Source: Haliotis asinina
Lineage: Eukaryota; Mollusca; Gastropoda; Lepetellida; Haliotidae
Reading direction: 5' to 3'
Assembly: GCF_037392515.1 (NCBI RefSeq)
Contig: NC_090295.1
Span: forward strand, 19,422,001-19,486,000
Length of the DNA stretch: 64,000 nt
A model generated the notes under the pieces. That model searched no databases, was not told where the DNA came from, and saw only the letters and a list, made by a program, of their open reading frames with translations. Shown piece after piece: positions 33,620-47,000 of the stretch; position 1 is the first letter of the stretch; every line of letters begins with the position of its first letter. The position numbers and the translations under genes were made by a program.

Positions 33620-36600
33620 ATGGCAGAAGGGGGAACACGGTACAAGGTTGTGGATAACGTCGATGGCTGCGTCAAGGCCGTCGATGACCTCCTTCGGGAG
33701 CCTGTCGTTGCTGTGGACTGCGAGGGGATCAACATGGGACAGAAGGGCCCTCTCACTCTTCTCCAGGTGGCCAAACTAGACGGTTTTGTCTATTTGTTCA
33801 ATGTGTTCGTTGAGCCTAAAGTCTTCACTGAAGGCCGACTGAAGTCGTTTCTGGAAAATCGAGACATCGTCAAGGTATGTCTGTCAAGTGATTGTAGAGA
33901 TCATATTTCTGATTAGACACATAGTCAAAATACATCTTAAATATTCTCACCACTGACTCTATATTCCGCCATGTCGATATACTAGCCGTCTGTACTATGC
34001 ACTTCGGTGTGGTAAGGTAACCTAGTGGGCAAAGCTTTCAATCGCCATATCTAAGATCCGTGTTCGATTCCTCACATAGGAGACCATTTCTGACGTTCCA
34101 GCTGTGATATTGTTGAAATAATCCTAAAAGCTTGGTAAAACCAAACGTACTCGCAATTGCATTTGTAGGTATTTCACGGGTGCAGCGGTGACAGCGCCGC
34201 ACTGAAGTGCCAGTTTGATGTCATGCTGAACAATGTTTTTGACGTGCAGGTATTGTGAAACGATTAAACTTAATACTCACCTTGATCTTTGACAGTAAAT
34301 AAGAAAGTGCTTCACTGTTCAAGGCCACAAATACCCCATCCAAATTGTATCTGTGTACAACCACACCATTCATATTGTATCTGTGTACAACCACACCATT
34401 CATATTGTATCTTTATACAACCACACCATTCATATTGTATCTGTGTACAACCACACCATTCATATTGTATCTGTGTAAAACCACACTATTCATATTTTAT
34501 CTGTGTAAACGCCTATCCATATTGCATTTATGTACAATCACCCCGTCAGTATTGTTACTGCATGCCATGTAACTACAGCATGCACATGTGTACACCTGTG
34601 TCCTTTGTGTCTACAGTATATGTCTTACAACTACAGTGTCCAAACATTTTCGACATGTGTCCGTTATATGTGTATCCATATGTCTCATGTATGTGTACCC
34701 ACGTCTCTGACGCATCTGCACCCATGTGTCTGATGTATGTGTACCCATGTGTCTGATGTATGTGTACCCATGTGTCTGATGTATGTGTACCCATGTGTCT
34801 GATGTATGTGTACCCATGTGTTGATGTATGTGTACCCATGTGTCTGGTGTATGTGTACCCATGTGTCTGATGTATGTGTACCATGTGTCTGATGTATGTG
34901 TACCCATGTGTCTGATGTATGTGTACCCATGTGTCTGATGTATGTGTACCCATGTGTCTGGTGTATGTGTACCCATGTGTCTGGTGTATATGTACTCATG
35001 TGTCGATGTATGTGTACCCATGTGTCTGATGTATGTGTACCCATGTGTCTGATGTATGTGTACCCATGTGTCTGATGTATGTGTACCATGTGTCTGATGT
35101 ATGCGTACCATGTGTCTGATGTATGTGTACCCATGTGCCGGATGTATATGTACCCATGTGTCTGACGTATGTGTACCATGTGTCTGATGTATGTGTACCC
35201 ATGTGTCTGATGTGTGTGTACCATGTGTCTGATGTATGTGTACCATGTGTCTGATGTATGTATGCGTACCATGTGTCTGATATATGTGTACCCATGTGCC
35301 TGATGTATGTGTACCATATGTCTGCTGTGTATGTACTCATGTGTCTGCTATATGTGTCCTGTGTGTCTGATGAATGTTTACCCATGCTGTGGTTGTACCT
35401 GCGTGTCTGTTCATGTGTGCCCCATTAAAGGATGGAATTACAGTACATACATACAGTACAGGTATAACATTCGGTACAACCTTGGAGCAATTAAGGCTGA
35501 TTGTTACTGTAAACTTAGATTGTGTACTTAGTGACTACTCTCTGTGATGTTTCTCTTTTAAAACATCCCATCGGAGTGACTGAGTTTAGTTTTACGTCGC
35601 ACTCAGCAATAATCCAGCTATATGGCGGCGGTCTGTAAATAATCGAGTCTGGACCAGACAAGCATGCGCATCGCTCTGCGCAATGGGAACCGATGACATG
35701 TATCGGCCAAGTCAGTGAGCCTGACCACCCGATCCTGTTAGTTGCCTCGTACGTTAAGCACAGTGGCCTTTCTTGGCAAGCATGGATTGCTGAAGGCCTA
35801 ACCTACCCCGGACCTTCACGAGTTAGATCCTCTCGGAACGTGTGGTATGTATGCAGTATGTAACCAACTAATGCTACTGCCTTTGACAAACATCATATCC
35901 ACTTACCTACCGAGCATCCCATTTGCTCTTTTACTTGTTAATTTCAACCATCCCTATATATACGCTGTATCTTGGTGTTTTAAGAATTGTGTTACTCAGT
36001 ATATGTTTCATGTAACTGCACATTTTCCACAGATGGCTCTTTTCGTCATTGAAAAATCTGAAGGGAGACAACTCCCGTATTCCCGGAAGTTGATGGATGT
36101 TTGCAGCCGCTACACTGACGTCTCTGCCCTTGAGGGAAAAGAAGATGTCAAGGTAGGTTACGCGTAGCTTGTAAGAAAGGAAAGTTATTTCAGTAACATA
36201 CTTGTGTTCGCTAAATAATGCAAGCTACATGACGCAAAAAATGGTGAAAATATTAAATGTATATATACTAACGTTGAAATTAAAGTACACACCAGGTGTT
36301 TAGGGGTGATTTTTAAAAGCAAGCGACAGAATATTTTAATGGACCAAGTCACAGATATTATGTACGTGTAGCGGAAACACATGGTACAAAATTGTGAATT
36401 TGTCAGCGTCGCCCAGCGTGGACGATTTAGTCCGCGTTGGCGGGGCAATGCTAGACCCGTGTGCAGACAACATGAAGTCCTTTCGTCACTTTCTTGCTGC
36501 AAAGTTGCACACTCCGGCACAGTGATGACTCAGCATAACATGGGACTCTGGGTAGGAGTGTGACAAATGCGGTGATCCAACGTTGTTGTTCCTGATGATG

Positions 36601-38701
36601 TCGTCACTGCCTTGCGTTGTCTTAGGTTTGTCAAAAATTAACCCGGTTTGTACTCTCTTTTGTAGATCAGGTTATCTTATAATCAGTGCATCTCGATTCA
36701 TAGGTATTTTAGTTTGTCCCTTTTTGATGGTTTGCTTTTTTTAATAAACCTAACGGGATCGGATGGATGGTAGGCCTTGCAGACTTCATAGACATGTGTC
36801 ATCGTATTCCAGTTGCATAGGCCAATGCTCCTGCCGTTGATTAGTGGATTCTCTATAGTTGGAGTATCGCTGATTGTCGCGTTGAAGAAAATGAAAGCAA
36901 ACAATACCTAGGCACCATCATAATGTAAAACAACCTTTCTGACGAGATTCTATGTTGTATGATTCAGGCCAAATTGTGCAAAAGCAATGCTGCTTATTGG
37001 GCAACAGAAAAATTAACACCGGAAATGATCGACTACGCATGTGCAGATGTACGGATTTTGATACCAGAGGTGTATCAGAAACTGAAAAGGTAAGTCAAAG
37101 ATGTAACTAGCAGGTGTAGTACCTAAGGGGATCTTGAAACAACACAAGGCGTAGTGTCAACAAAGAATGGTAGTTTTGTATTGCTTCACATACAACAGGG
37201 CGAACAGAGGGTCCAAGGGGAAGACGGTGAAGTAATGCTGACACTTGGGTAGTAGATGGCTGGACCAGCTGGTCAGTTCGTAGCTTCAGATCCCTGGTTT
37301 GCCTTTCGAATGGCTTATTTCTCTATGTCTGCTGGTTCTGCCCTGTATTACTATCGTGTCTGCATTGAAAAAGCAGACGAACGACAAACAAGTTGGATCT
37401 GGTTCTCACTGACATAATCTTCGATGGTCGGCAGTTCTCATCGATTTATTCTGCCCACTTGGGGATATTTGACGAGGTTGACAAATGCCCGACAAGTGTG
37501 TACAACAGTAGTGTAACACAGGGTTACCTACTGTATCTCACTTCAACCGGGTTTGATACTCAGATTTATCTACTACAACACATTGCATGTCATACTGACC
37601 AGTGAAGGTCCGGGGTGGAATGGTCCTTCAGGAACCCATGCTTGCCATAAAGGGCTTGTCGTAAGAGGCGACTAACGGGATCGGGTGGTCAGGCTCGCTG
37701 ACTTGGTTGACACACCTCATCAATTGCGTAGAACGATGTTCATGTTTTTGATCATTGAATTGTCTGGTCCAGGCTCGACTATTTACAGACCACCGCCATA
37801 TAGCTGGAATACTGTTGAGTGCGGCGCAGAACTCAACTCACTGACTGCATGCAATACTTACATTATAGCATTACTTATTTGCAGCATACTTGACGATAAG
37901 GATCTCTGGGGAGGTTTCAGGGAAAGGGTAGCTTACGAGCTGAACTTTCGGTGGAACGAAGCAGTTAAGTCAGACAGCGATGACTACATGTTGGTCGCGA
38001 AGAAGCTTCTGCGCCAGTTTCAATCGAAATATGCAAGCGATATTGCGTTTGCTGATATTTCGGATGAAGATGATATCGAAGCTCTGAAAAGAGTCCGAAT
38101 CACAGAAATTGACGGGTTTCCTGTTCTTGTCAAAAGGCTGAAACTCGAATTTCTCAAGAACGAGCTGAAGGCAATAGAAGACGAAATGACGTCACAAGGG
38201 GACTCATTTATTTCGACTACATATTACTTGAATACGTTGTATGCAGCAAAGAGAAGTAACAATTCAGAACTGAAGAACGTAGCTCAAAGACTACAGCAAA
38301 AGGCAAATGACATACTCAAGAAAGACATGATCGTCAAATACACGGAGCTAACTCCAAACAACCATCTCAAAGATATGGAGAGACGGTTGTTGCGAGACCT
38401 TCCAGCATCAACCGGAACCAGTTCAGCTGTCAACCCCGTCCTCCGCCATCTTTACAACGTTGTCATCGACAGCAACGTGGAGGAAATTGAGATTAAGAGG
38501 CAGAAGTTTCGTCATGAAGGCGGTCGTTTCAGACTTAACGATGCTGACGTCCGGCAGTACAAGTACTTCATCAGCAACCCTGGGGTTCCTACCAGGCTTA
38601 AGACTAAAGCTAGGCAATTTCTGAAGGAATTAGAGGACGCTGGCTTGGTGGCAGTTCCTAGGAGGAGGTCACAGTATCAGTTTAGACAGAGTTTGAGTTA
38701 A
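33620..38701 (+). CDS. EXD1: EXD1-like 3'-5' exonuclease-domain protein (464 aa, 5 coding exons)
   Basis: Coding exons are 33620-33874, 34169-34249, 36033-36152, 36968-37089 and 37885-38701 (1,395 nt with stop). All introns are GT-AG, in phases 0, 0, 0 and 2, and the frame closes at a TAA. An acceptor AG directly precedes the ATG, so an untranslated first exon lies upstream. The DEDDy fold spans residues about 28-190: Exo I VVAVDCEGIN (Asp33, Glu35), Exo II HGCSGDSAAL (Asp93), NNVFDVQ, and Exo III YACAD (Tyr175, Asp179). This order and the K-G-x-L-T-L-L-Q-V block after Exo I fit EXD1. The C-terminal 270 residues are helical and charged, with no domain I know. In mouse and silkworm EXD1 is reported as a catalytically dead RNA adaptor of the PIWI piRNA pathway; here the catalytic residues look present. 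An Egalitarian-like or other DEDDy relative is the alternative. Confidence 0.88.
34012..34152 (+). repeat. SINE-B copy in EXD1-like intron 1
   Basis: Head GGTAACCTAGTGGGCAAAGC, box B GTGTTCGATTCC, tail AAAGCTTGGTAAAACC. It ends 16 bp before exon 2. Confidence 0.8.
34322..34515 (+). repeat. 30-bp minisatellite
   Basis: About six copies of a unit containing CCACACCATTCATATTGTAT plus CTGTGTACAA, in intron 2 of the EXD1-like gene. Confidence 0.95.
34660..35400 (+). repeat. 22-23-bp minisatellite, about 30 copies
   Basis: TGTGTACCCATGTGTCTGAT plus GTA repeats for about 740 bp in intron 2 of the EXD1-like gene. It makes long His/Tyr/Thr-rich open frames on the minus strand that are not genes. Confidence 0.97.
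35577..35826 (-). repeat. SINE-A copy
   Basis: Near full length in EXD1-like intron 2, 207 bp before exon 3. Confidence 0.9.
36160..36745. other. Unassigned intronic sequence
   Basis: Intron 3 of the EXD1-like gene; nothing recognised. Confidence 0.4.
36748..36858 (+). repeat. SINE-A copy, diverged
   Basis: CTAACGGGATCGGATGG to GTTGATTAGTGGATTCTC. Confidence 0.6.
37602..37852 (+). repeat. SINE-A copy abutting EXD1-like last exon
   Basis: Near full length. Its tail ends about 35 bp before the exon 5 acceptor, so the last exon's branch-point region is SINE-flanked. The reading frame of exon 5 stays open back through this SINE to 37685. Confidence 0.92.
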
Positions 38702-39220
38702 GTTAAAGCTGTCTCCACCAACCAGCAGCAATGTCTGCTAACAAATATAATTGTGTCTAGTTACAGTATTTCATACCACAAATACATTCACTCTAAATAG
38801 TCCATTTGTGAACGCATTCCATAACTGCACATGCTACGTAAGAAACTGATATGTTTCACCACTTGCAGCTTTCAAATGAATTCAATAACTGCCCTGACAC
38901 GGATGTGCTTCAACCCATGAGGGTTGTCAGTTACCTTTATATATTTTGTATTGTGAAAGTATGATATAGAACACTGATGCTGTGATGCACTGCTCTGAGA
39001 GATACTGTTGGAGGTAGTAGTATAGGGAATGTGGGTTCTAAAAAGGGTGTCTAGATTCGCGTAATTGGCGATTATATGGCTTATACGGATAGTGAGTTAG
39101 AATCCCCATTCCGTATACTACTGAGGTTTTAGAGTTAAAACATGATAACACATGTTCAAAATATTTATGTTCAGGATTCACTAGGGATGAAAAACCCTGA
39201 AAATTGTACATTTTACACTA
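38702..39220 (+). other. 3' UTR of the EXD1-like gene (likely)
   Basis: About 520 bp between the stop and the AATAAA at 39220. No repeat recognised. Confidence 0.55.
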
Positions 39221-39225
39221 ATAAA
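39220..39225 (+). promoter_or_regulatory. Polyadenylation signal of the EXD1-like gene
   Basis: AATAAA followed by a T-rich stretch (GTTTTATCTTTG); the first good signal after the stop. Confidence 0.6.
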
Positions 39226-39301
39226 GGCTCGTTTTATCTTTGAAATGACCCTCATTTTGTCCTAAAAGACACCTACCTTTCTCTACCTCCCATTAAGTGA
39301 C

Positions 39302-39570
39302 CCGTGAAGGTCCCGGGGTAGAATAGGCCTTCAGCAACCCATGCTTGCCATAAAAGGTGACTAGGCTTGTCGTAAGAGGCGACTAACGGGATCGGGTGGT
39401 CAGACTAGCTGACTTGGTTGACAGATGTCATCGGTTCCCAGTTGCGCAGATTGATGCTCATGTTGTTGATCACTGGAATGTCTGGTCCAGACTCGATTAT
39501 TTACAGACCGTCGCCATATAGCTGGAATATTGCTAAGTGCGACGTAAAACTAAACTCACTCACTCACTCC
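39302..39570 (+). repeat. SINE-A copy, full length
   Basis: Complete from CCCGTGAAGGTCCCGGGGTA to AACTCACTCACTCACTC. Confidence 0.95.
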
Positions 39571-39856
39571 CATTAAGTCGTTACTGGAGGAAACGCGTAT
39601 CAAATCTGACGTATACAAACTGATACAATGTCTCCAAGTGAGGAGTATTCATCCGTGGAGTCAGCGTGACAAACGGTCGCTTTAGCCACTGGAGTAACAC
39701 AGCGGCCCCACTCATTCTGACCCCACATTGGAAAATAACACCTCGTCGTCAGTCACATTGCGCAAGTGCGAATACTGTATTGCGATACCCCTTGGTCCGC
39801 GCGGTGAAAGCCAACACTCTCTTACACAGTAGATTAGGCAGGACACAGTAGATTAG

Positions 39857-40109
39857 ACCCTGGTTTCTCGAAACAAACTTAAGTTTTTACTCAAATTTCA
39901 AACTGAGTTTGACAATTGAAGCAGCTGTATTTCAGCCCACATACATTAAGTAATATATCCACCAAAATCAAATTGTCAACTATATTTGAGTTTAATATTG
40001 ATTTCAGTTCATTCTAGGAAATGTATTTTCCCGCATTTTCTCAAATTTGAGGAAAAACACTAACTTAAGTCAAAACTCAGACTTAAGTTTGTTTGGAGAA
40101 ATCGGGACT
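39857..40109. repeat. MITE with inverted ends
   Basis: CTGGTTTCTCGAAACAAACT at the left is mirrored by AAGTTTGTTTGGAGAAATCGGG at the right. Inner AAACTTAAG/CTTAAGTTT pairs extend the arms; length about 250 bp. Confidence 0.75.
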
Positions 40110-40265
40110 AGACTGTACATCGCTTAGTGCAGATTCTGTTAACCAGGGCGCAATTTTTCAAAACCCTCGAGATCGTATTCTGTAAGTCAATATCCCTGAA
40201 GTGCACAGTAAAGTGATACGTCGCAAGTTACCCTGCATCAATATTTGGCTTTCCTCTTGACAAAG

Positions 40266-40418
40266 CTGGGGCGCTGTGATATCAAAGCGTTCGCGCGTCA
40301 CGCCGGGCCCGGGTTCGAATCTCAAGATGGATACAATATGTGAAGCCCATTTCTGGTGTCCCCAGCCCTGATATTGCTGGAATATTGCTAAAAGCGGTGT
40401 AAAACCATACTCATGCAC
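40266..40418 (+). repeat. SINE-B copy
   Basis: GGGGCGCTGTGATATCAAAGC, box B GGGTTCGAATCTC, tail AAAAGCGGTGTAAAACC. Confidence 0.9.
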
Positions 40419-40479
40419 GAATATATGTGGTGGGGAAGTATTACGTATGTTAAAATTATGAACGTCCAAACAAGTTCCC

Positions 40480-40485
40480 TTTATT
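40480..40485 (-). promoter_or_regulatory. Polyadenylation signal of the six-module gene
   Basis: AATAAA on the minus strand about 107 nt after the TGA at 40594-40592. Confidence 0.65.
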
Positions 40486-40591
40486 TCCGTTATCATTATG
40501 TCCTTGTTACAATGAATGACTTTGACAGGGATGGCTCCTTTAATATCATTGATCATTTTTCCGTACTTTCGCTTGAACTTTCCTGGACCTC

Positions 40592-40985
40592 TCACTTTCT
40601 GCCGGGGCCTGTGGGAAAGATGAACATCAATGTCATCGCACGAAAGCTATTCGTCACATACTAAAATCAAAATTTATAGCTTTTTGCATATGGAATTATG
40701 GAACAACATGAACATAATGTTTTTAACCCATGTGATCGTGTTGAAAACAGGGGAACCTGAACTTTCAGTTTGGATGGGAAGTTTAAGCGCTAAAAGCGGA
40801 GTAAAACTATATTCGCTCATTCAATGGCGTTTTTAACGAGCACTTACAGCTGCCAGACAGGGTATCCCTAACTTCATTAATGTCTAACACATCTGTGAAA
40901 GTGACGATACTAGGGTGACTTGGGCAGTTGGCGATCAGTCGGTCGAAACAATCCAGACCCTCGAACATGTCCCTGAAAGAGAAAA

Positions 40986-41029
<44 letters not shown>

Positions 41030-44000
41030 CTCGTTTTACGAAAACCAAAATAAAGGCTACCCGGGGTAATAATATGCCTGCGTTGACTGTTAGTGCTATT
41101 AGCATTCACCTCGTGAGTTGAGTTTGGCGCACTATAAATGCACATATTATTATCATCATCACTCACTTTACACAAGCCAAAATAAAGCCTATCATCGTCA
41201 TCACCACATCATCACCTTTACTATAATTACATAATCATCCGTCATGTTTACACAAACAAAAATATAGATCATTATCATTATCATTATCACCGCAGTAATT
41301 ATCATCATCATCACCATCATCGTCGTCGTCGGCGTCGTCGTCGTCGTCGTTATCATCATCTCTTCACGTTCACGCAAACCAAACGAAATAAAGCAGACCG
41401 GACTTCACAATTTACTTACCGACATTTGAGTCGAAGGGAGGAACTCGCCGACGCGGCGTTTTGCAGCTGACTGTTGCAGTTCAGGAGTTCCTGTGCTGGG
41501 TCATCCACGTGGCAATTGTCGTCGCCGCCGTTAGTTTTGGCGATACCTTAATGGATGAAGTAAGGTTAGTTGTAATGACTGGTGTGAAACAAAGAAGATT
41601 CTATAACAGTGTTATTATGCAGGGAATTTTTATAGGATTTCCACAGAAAAACAGTTATGTCAGTGTCATCCTCACCATCAGCATGCTTACATCTTGGCCG
41701 CCTAACTTGTTACTACTACAACTGCTGTTGCAACTACTAATAATGCTGCTACTGCTGCTACTACTACAGCTACTGTTGCAACTACTACTGCTGCTGCTAC
41801 TACTACAACTCCTGTTGCAACTACTAATACTGCTGCTACTACTACAGCTACTGTTGCAACTACTAATACTGCTACTACTACTACTACAGCTACTGTTGCA
41901 ACTACTACTACTGCTGCTACTACTACAGCTACTGTTGCAACTACTAATACTGCTGCTACTACTACAGCTACTGTTGCAACTACTACTGCTGCTGCTACAG
42001 CTACTGTTGCAACTACTAATACTGCTGCTACTACTACAGCTACTGTTGCAACTACTAATACTGCTGCTACTACTACTACAGCTACTGTTGCAACTACTAC
42101 TGCTGCTGCTACTGCTACTACAGCTACTGTTGCAACTACTAATACTGCTGCTACTACTACAACTACTGTTACAACTACTACTACTGCTGCCACTGCTGCT
42201 ACTACTACGACAACTACGTTCAATGTGACAAATGTTCTACTTACACTGTTTACGAAGCATGTTCCGTATGTGGTCGAAGTTGACTATATTATTCATAGCG
42301 TTTACGTCTGGCTGGTTGGCACATTTGGTCATGATGTCATCCACACAGTCGAAGCCGGTGTTAGCAACCCTTGAAACAGACATCAACACGTTTCTTGAGC
42401 AAATCAAACAAAATTGCAAAAACATTTCCTTTTCCTTCACTCAAGCACTGGCTTCCAACGAGGCGTTACTTGTGGGCTTTGACAAGCCCAAGGACTGTGG
42501 ATAGTGTACATGCTTCGTATGGTTCCCATGATATTTTGTGGTAATGTGTTTGGAAATTTTTGCCACATTTCTTTACTTTATCGTGGAATGTTATTATAGA
42601 GGGAATTGTGCAGACATTACGGACGGCTGGATACAATACCCTTGAATTTCTTTCTCACATTCCGCCAGTACCTCTCCCCAAGTTTGCCAAAGCCTGATCA
42701 TCCTAACGACCCGTGAAGATCCGGGGTAGAATGGGCTTTCAGCTTGCTTGCCATAAAAGGCGACTATGCTTGTCGTAAGGGGCGACTAAGGGGATCGGGT
42801 GGTCAGGCTCGCTGACTTGGTTGATATATGTCATCGGTTCCCATATGCGCATATCGATGCTCATGTTGTTGATCACTGTATTATCTGGTCCAAACTCAAT
42901 TATTTACAGACCCCCGCCATATAGCTAGAATATTGCTGAGTGCGGTGTAAAACTAAACTCACTCACTCCTCATCCTAACGTTACCCAGCTTCCTATCCCA
43001 ACCCAACCTAATCCAGCCTCCCTATCCTTTGTCCGGTCCCCTGTGCCAAACGTTGCCGAAAGGCTCTTTATCCCAACGTTGCCAGAAATCACTCATCTTA
43101 ATGTTACCAAGGCTTTCTCATCCCATCCCAACTCCCAATCTGCGCGTGCCAGCTTTGTTAAGTCGTCCGGTCTCCCGGGTTTATCCCCATCCCAACGTTT
43201 CCCAAAACGTTTCATCCCTGCGTTACCTCCAAACGTGAGTATAATCTTTCCTTTCATGTCGTTGTTTTTTAAGAAAAACTCAACTCATTAACGTTGTTGT
43301 TCTGCGTCTCTGTTCCAAAGCCTCTTCATCTCAACGTAACTCTAGAATCTCCATCCCAAATACCTAGCTCTCCACCCATCTCAGCGTTACTTCCATGCCT
43401 TCTGAAACTCCAAATCCTACGCAAGATGTCTCATCGCCTCCATTATTACTGCAACACCGCATCCACCCATGAACCTCACACATTACACAGTTACATAATA
43501 TACCAACACCATCTTTACTTCATAAAATCTCCCGCATCCCAAAACCAGCCAACACATCCCATCTCACCCCCATTCCCCGCCCATCCAGCATCCCGCCACT
43601 TCCATGTTATGTGATGCTATGTACCCACCTACACATCTCCTGAACACCTATATACGGTGTCTGCTGGAAATTTTGCAGGGGCTCGATACACTCCAAGAGT
43701 TTCGCCTTGTGATCCGACGGGCAGTCGACGTCAACTGAAACAACAGACCCATTTACAGTTCTATCAATGATCGTCAAAATGAGGGGAAAATTATAATGTT
43801 CTTTACCACTTTTGCGAAACAGAAACGACCAGGAATCGACAACTCTCCGATCATAACCGGGGACATTGTGGGCAAGAAGTAATCACTTTCAGCCATTCCC
43901 GGTTAAAGTAAGGGGTCCGTATACAGGACCACCCATTCCTACCACGAGACATGGAAAGAAGGGAAAAAAGAAAACTGATAATTCGAAACGAAGAACCAGA

Positions 44001-47000
44001 AAACACATACATCTCATGAGAAAAGGCACGGCTTAGTCTGTGAACATCGCAAAAGATTTTATCTCACGAAGAGCATCCATTATTAGAGATCGACGGTTAG
44101 CTTCACTTCAAAAAGTTAATAGTAGGTTCTGTGTCAGACATCTTGGTCTGAAGAAATCTTGAATACATTTGCTGTGGCAATGGCTAACTTCACTTGAAAG
44201 GAAACCAATGGGAAATATGGGAACAGAACTGTCCCTCTTGTCATTTAACACGGCGTTTATGTATGAGTGACATTGTGCTTCAGGGCCCAGATTTTCGAAG
44301 CTCTCTAAGATAGTCGTAAGTTAATGTTAACGCATGGCACTTAGGACTATCTTAGCGCTAAGAGAGCTTCGAAAAGCTAGGCCCCGGGTCCTTAGCCACA
44401 AAGCGTGTGTAGAGTTACGACATACGTGAGCCTGGGATAAACTATACAGTTACGACATGTCGTAACCTTACGAATGATTTGTTGATCGGAGCTCAGGGGC
44501 ATGTCATGAGTTACGCTCACCGACATCTATTGTCAGTCATAACCTTTCATACCCCTGAATCTGGTGGGTCCCGAGCTAGACAGTGTTCCCATCGCTATGA
44601 CCCATCGTAGTTCTACGTTTTATTATAGGCTTCAAACTAGCATGATGCTACGGACACTTTGTGGATAGGGTTTCAGACACATATTACATATCAACTATTG
44701 CATAAATCTTCTGGTGAAGCTCTTATCACTTATGAACCAGTCATATTGTCTTATCAACTAAAATACTCACACTCAGGTACAGACAATCATCACTTATGAA
44801 GTACAATACACACCTCATAGTCCAGACACTTTGACTAATGAACTAAATACTCACATTCAGGTACAGACATTTATCACTTATGAAGTACAATACACACCTC
44901 CTGGTCCAGGCGGTAGCGTACCCGATGCACCTGTAAAAATACGAAACAGTCATACAGGTGTGTTATACGTCATGGGACGCTCCTCCTTTGAGATGACGAG
45001 CGATTGTAATGGTGATGGTGATTGAGACAGTTAAGTTTTGAGAAAACGAAACGTTCAAGACAAAATTTGAAAAATGATTGGGCTCAGAATACACAAACTA
45101 TTTGAACATAAATACGTGCATACACCTAGTTGTGGGTACGGCAACGTGCAGTAACCATGGACAAAGTACTGTGACTATGTGTCCCAATCCACCCAGCTAG
45201 GAATGGGTACCTCGTAAGAATGGGGAAGCCACATTAACTCGATGCGCCTAGTTGACTGCAAGAGTTGTATGATCCCCAGGGAGTTGAGATTGAAAATACT
45301 TTGCGCCGTTGTGATGGGCATCCGTCTTCTTGCAATTCCTGTCGGTGGCGTCAATGTGTGAATAGATGTCACCATTCATTATGCATTTATTCACATGTAG
45401 TGACATAGAATTGGAGGGACTGTGGATAGAATTGGTCAGTGAGTGAGTTTAGTTTTACGCCGCAACCAGCAATTTTCCAACTATATGGCGGTGGTCTCTG
45501 TATAACGAAGCCTGGACCAGATAATCAGTGATTAATGTTCCCCATGAGCATCGATCTGCGCAACTGGGATACGATGACATGTGTCAACCAAGTCGGTGAG
45601 CCCGATCTTCCTGTCCCGTCAATCGCATCTTACGGCAAGCTTGGTTTACTGAAGATCAGTCCTAGCCCGGATCTTCACGGGTCTGGATAGAACGGAACTA
45701 TTGTAGACTTCAAACAGTGAGACAATTTCGAAATCGATATATTTGCATTCTTTCAGCAACCGATAAAAAAGGTAGCAGGGGATCGGATACCTTTATAAAC
45801 TAAGTCAATTCTTACATGCATATAGTACACAAAGAGGAAGATGTATTGTGGTTTCCGGATTAGAACTGGCTTTCACCAACACCTGCTTGTCGTAAAATGC
45901 GACAAACCGGACAGTGTGATGAGACTCACATGCGTAGGACTTCGTATCATTGGTCGAGACTCATGACATCTACCACTAGAATGTCGGTCCCAGGTTCTAT
46001 TAATTACAAACTGACTTCACATGTCATGAATATTGTTGTGGTTACGTTGAACAACAAACAAACGGAAACAGTAAGAAATGTTTGAAAGATCTGACAATAC
46101 TGTAGTTGTCTGCAGCTGAGGGTGCAGCTGTGTACATAATGGGACAGTGTGGTAGCTTAGTGATTGACGCGTTCATTCGTCACGCCGAAGGCCCGGGTTT
46201 GAGTCCTCACATGACTACAATGTCTGAAGCCTATTTCTGGAGTCCAGACACCACAGCGACACCTGAGGATCCACATAAGGAGTACTCACAGACATCGCTG
46301 ATCATACTCCGGGCTGCATCCAGGTTCATGAATTGGGTAAACGCCTGAACGCCAGGGTTGTTTCTGCACGCGTCCATGATATCTTCCAAACAGTCGAAGG
46401 CAACGTTAGCAGCACTATTCAAGTAAAAAAATACTCGTTAAAGTTAACAGTTCTGTTCATTTCAGTTTATTTGTTCCACAAATGCAACCCGTAAAATCCG
46501 TGGTAGAATTGATCTTCAGTAACCCATGCTTGTCGTAAGAGGCGATTAACGGGGCCGGTTTGTCAGACTCACTAACTTGGTTGACATATGTCATCGTATC
46601 ACATGCGTAGATAGTTTTTCATGCTGTTGATTACTGAATTGTTTGGTCCAGACTTATTTACAGATAGTCGACTTATAGACGAAAGATTTCTGAGTGCGGC
46701 GTAAAACTAAACTCACTCACTCAGCCATGCTATCCAAACGGGAAAGGGTAATGTATACTTGCTGACCTGGTTGACCACATGTCATCCTCAGAAATTGTAG
46801 AAGGAATGAATCACCGGATGCCTTGGTTTGTGTTTATTCTGTTAGCTTTTATGTTTTGTTTAGTAATTATATAAATTTTTATTTTTTACAGAAAATATAC
46901 CTAATGTTTATAGTGAGCCAGGGGGTGTTTATAGTGTTTGATGTGTGATCGCTCCTGACACTGCGCGCGAAGCATTGTGTTACTGTCAGATTGTGAAATC

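Noticed and set aside
34573-35385. Several overlapping minus-strand frames up to 211 aa rich in His, Thr and Tyr
   Set aside because: The 22-23-bp minisatellite is open in several frames at once, which marks a repeat and not a gene.
34660-35400. CRISPR-like array
   Set aside because: Units are contiguous without spacers and the genome is eukaryotic; it is a minisatellite.
41461-42228. 255-aa Leu-rich plus-strand frame and an overlapping Val-rich minus-strand frame
   Set aside because: Both are readings of a CTA/CTG array in an intron of the six-module gene; no start context, domain or splice support.
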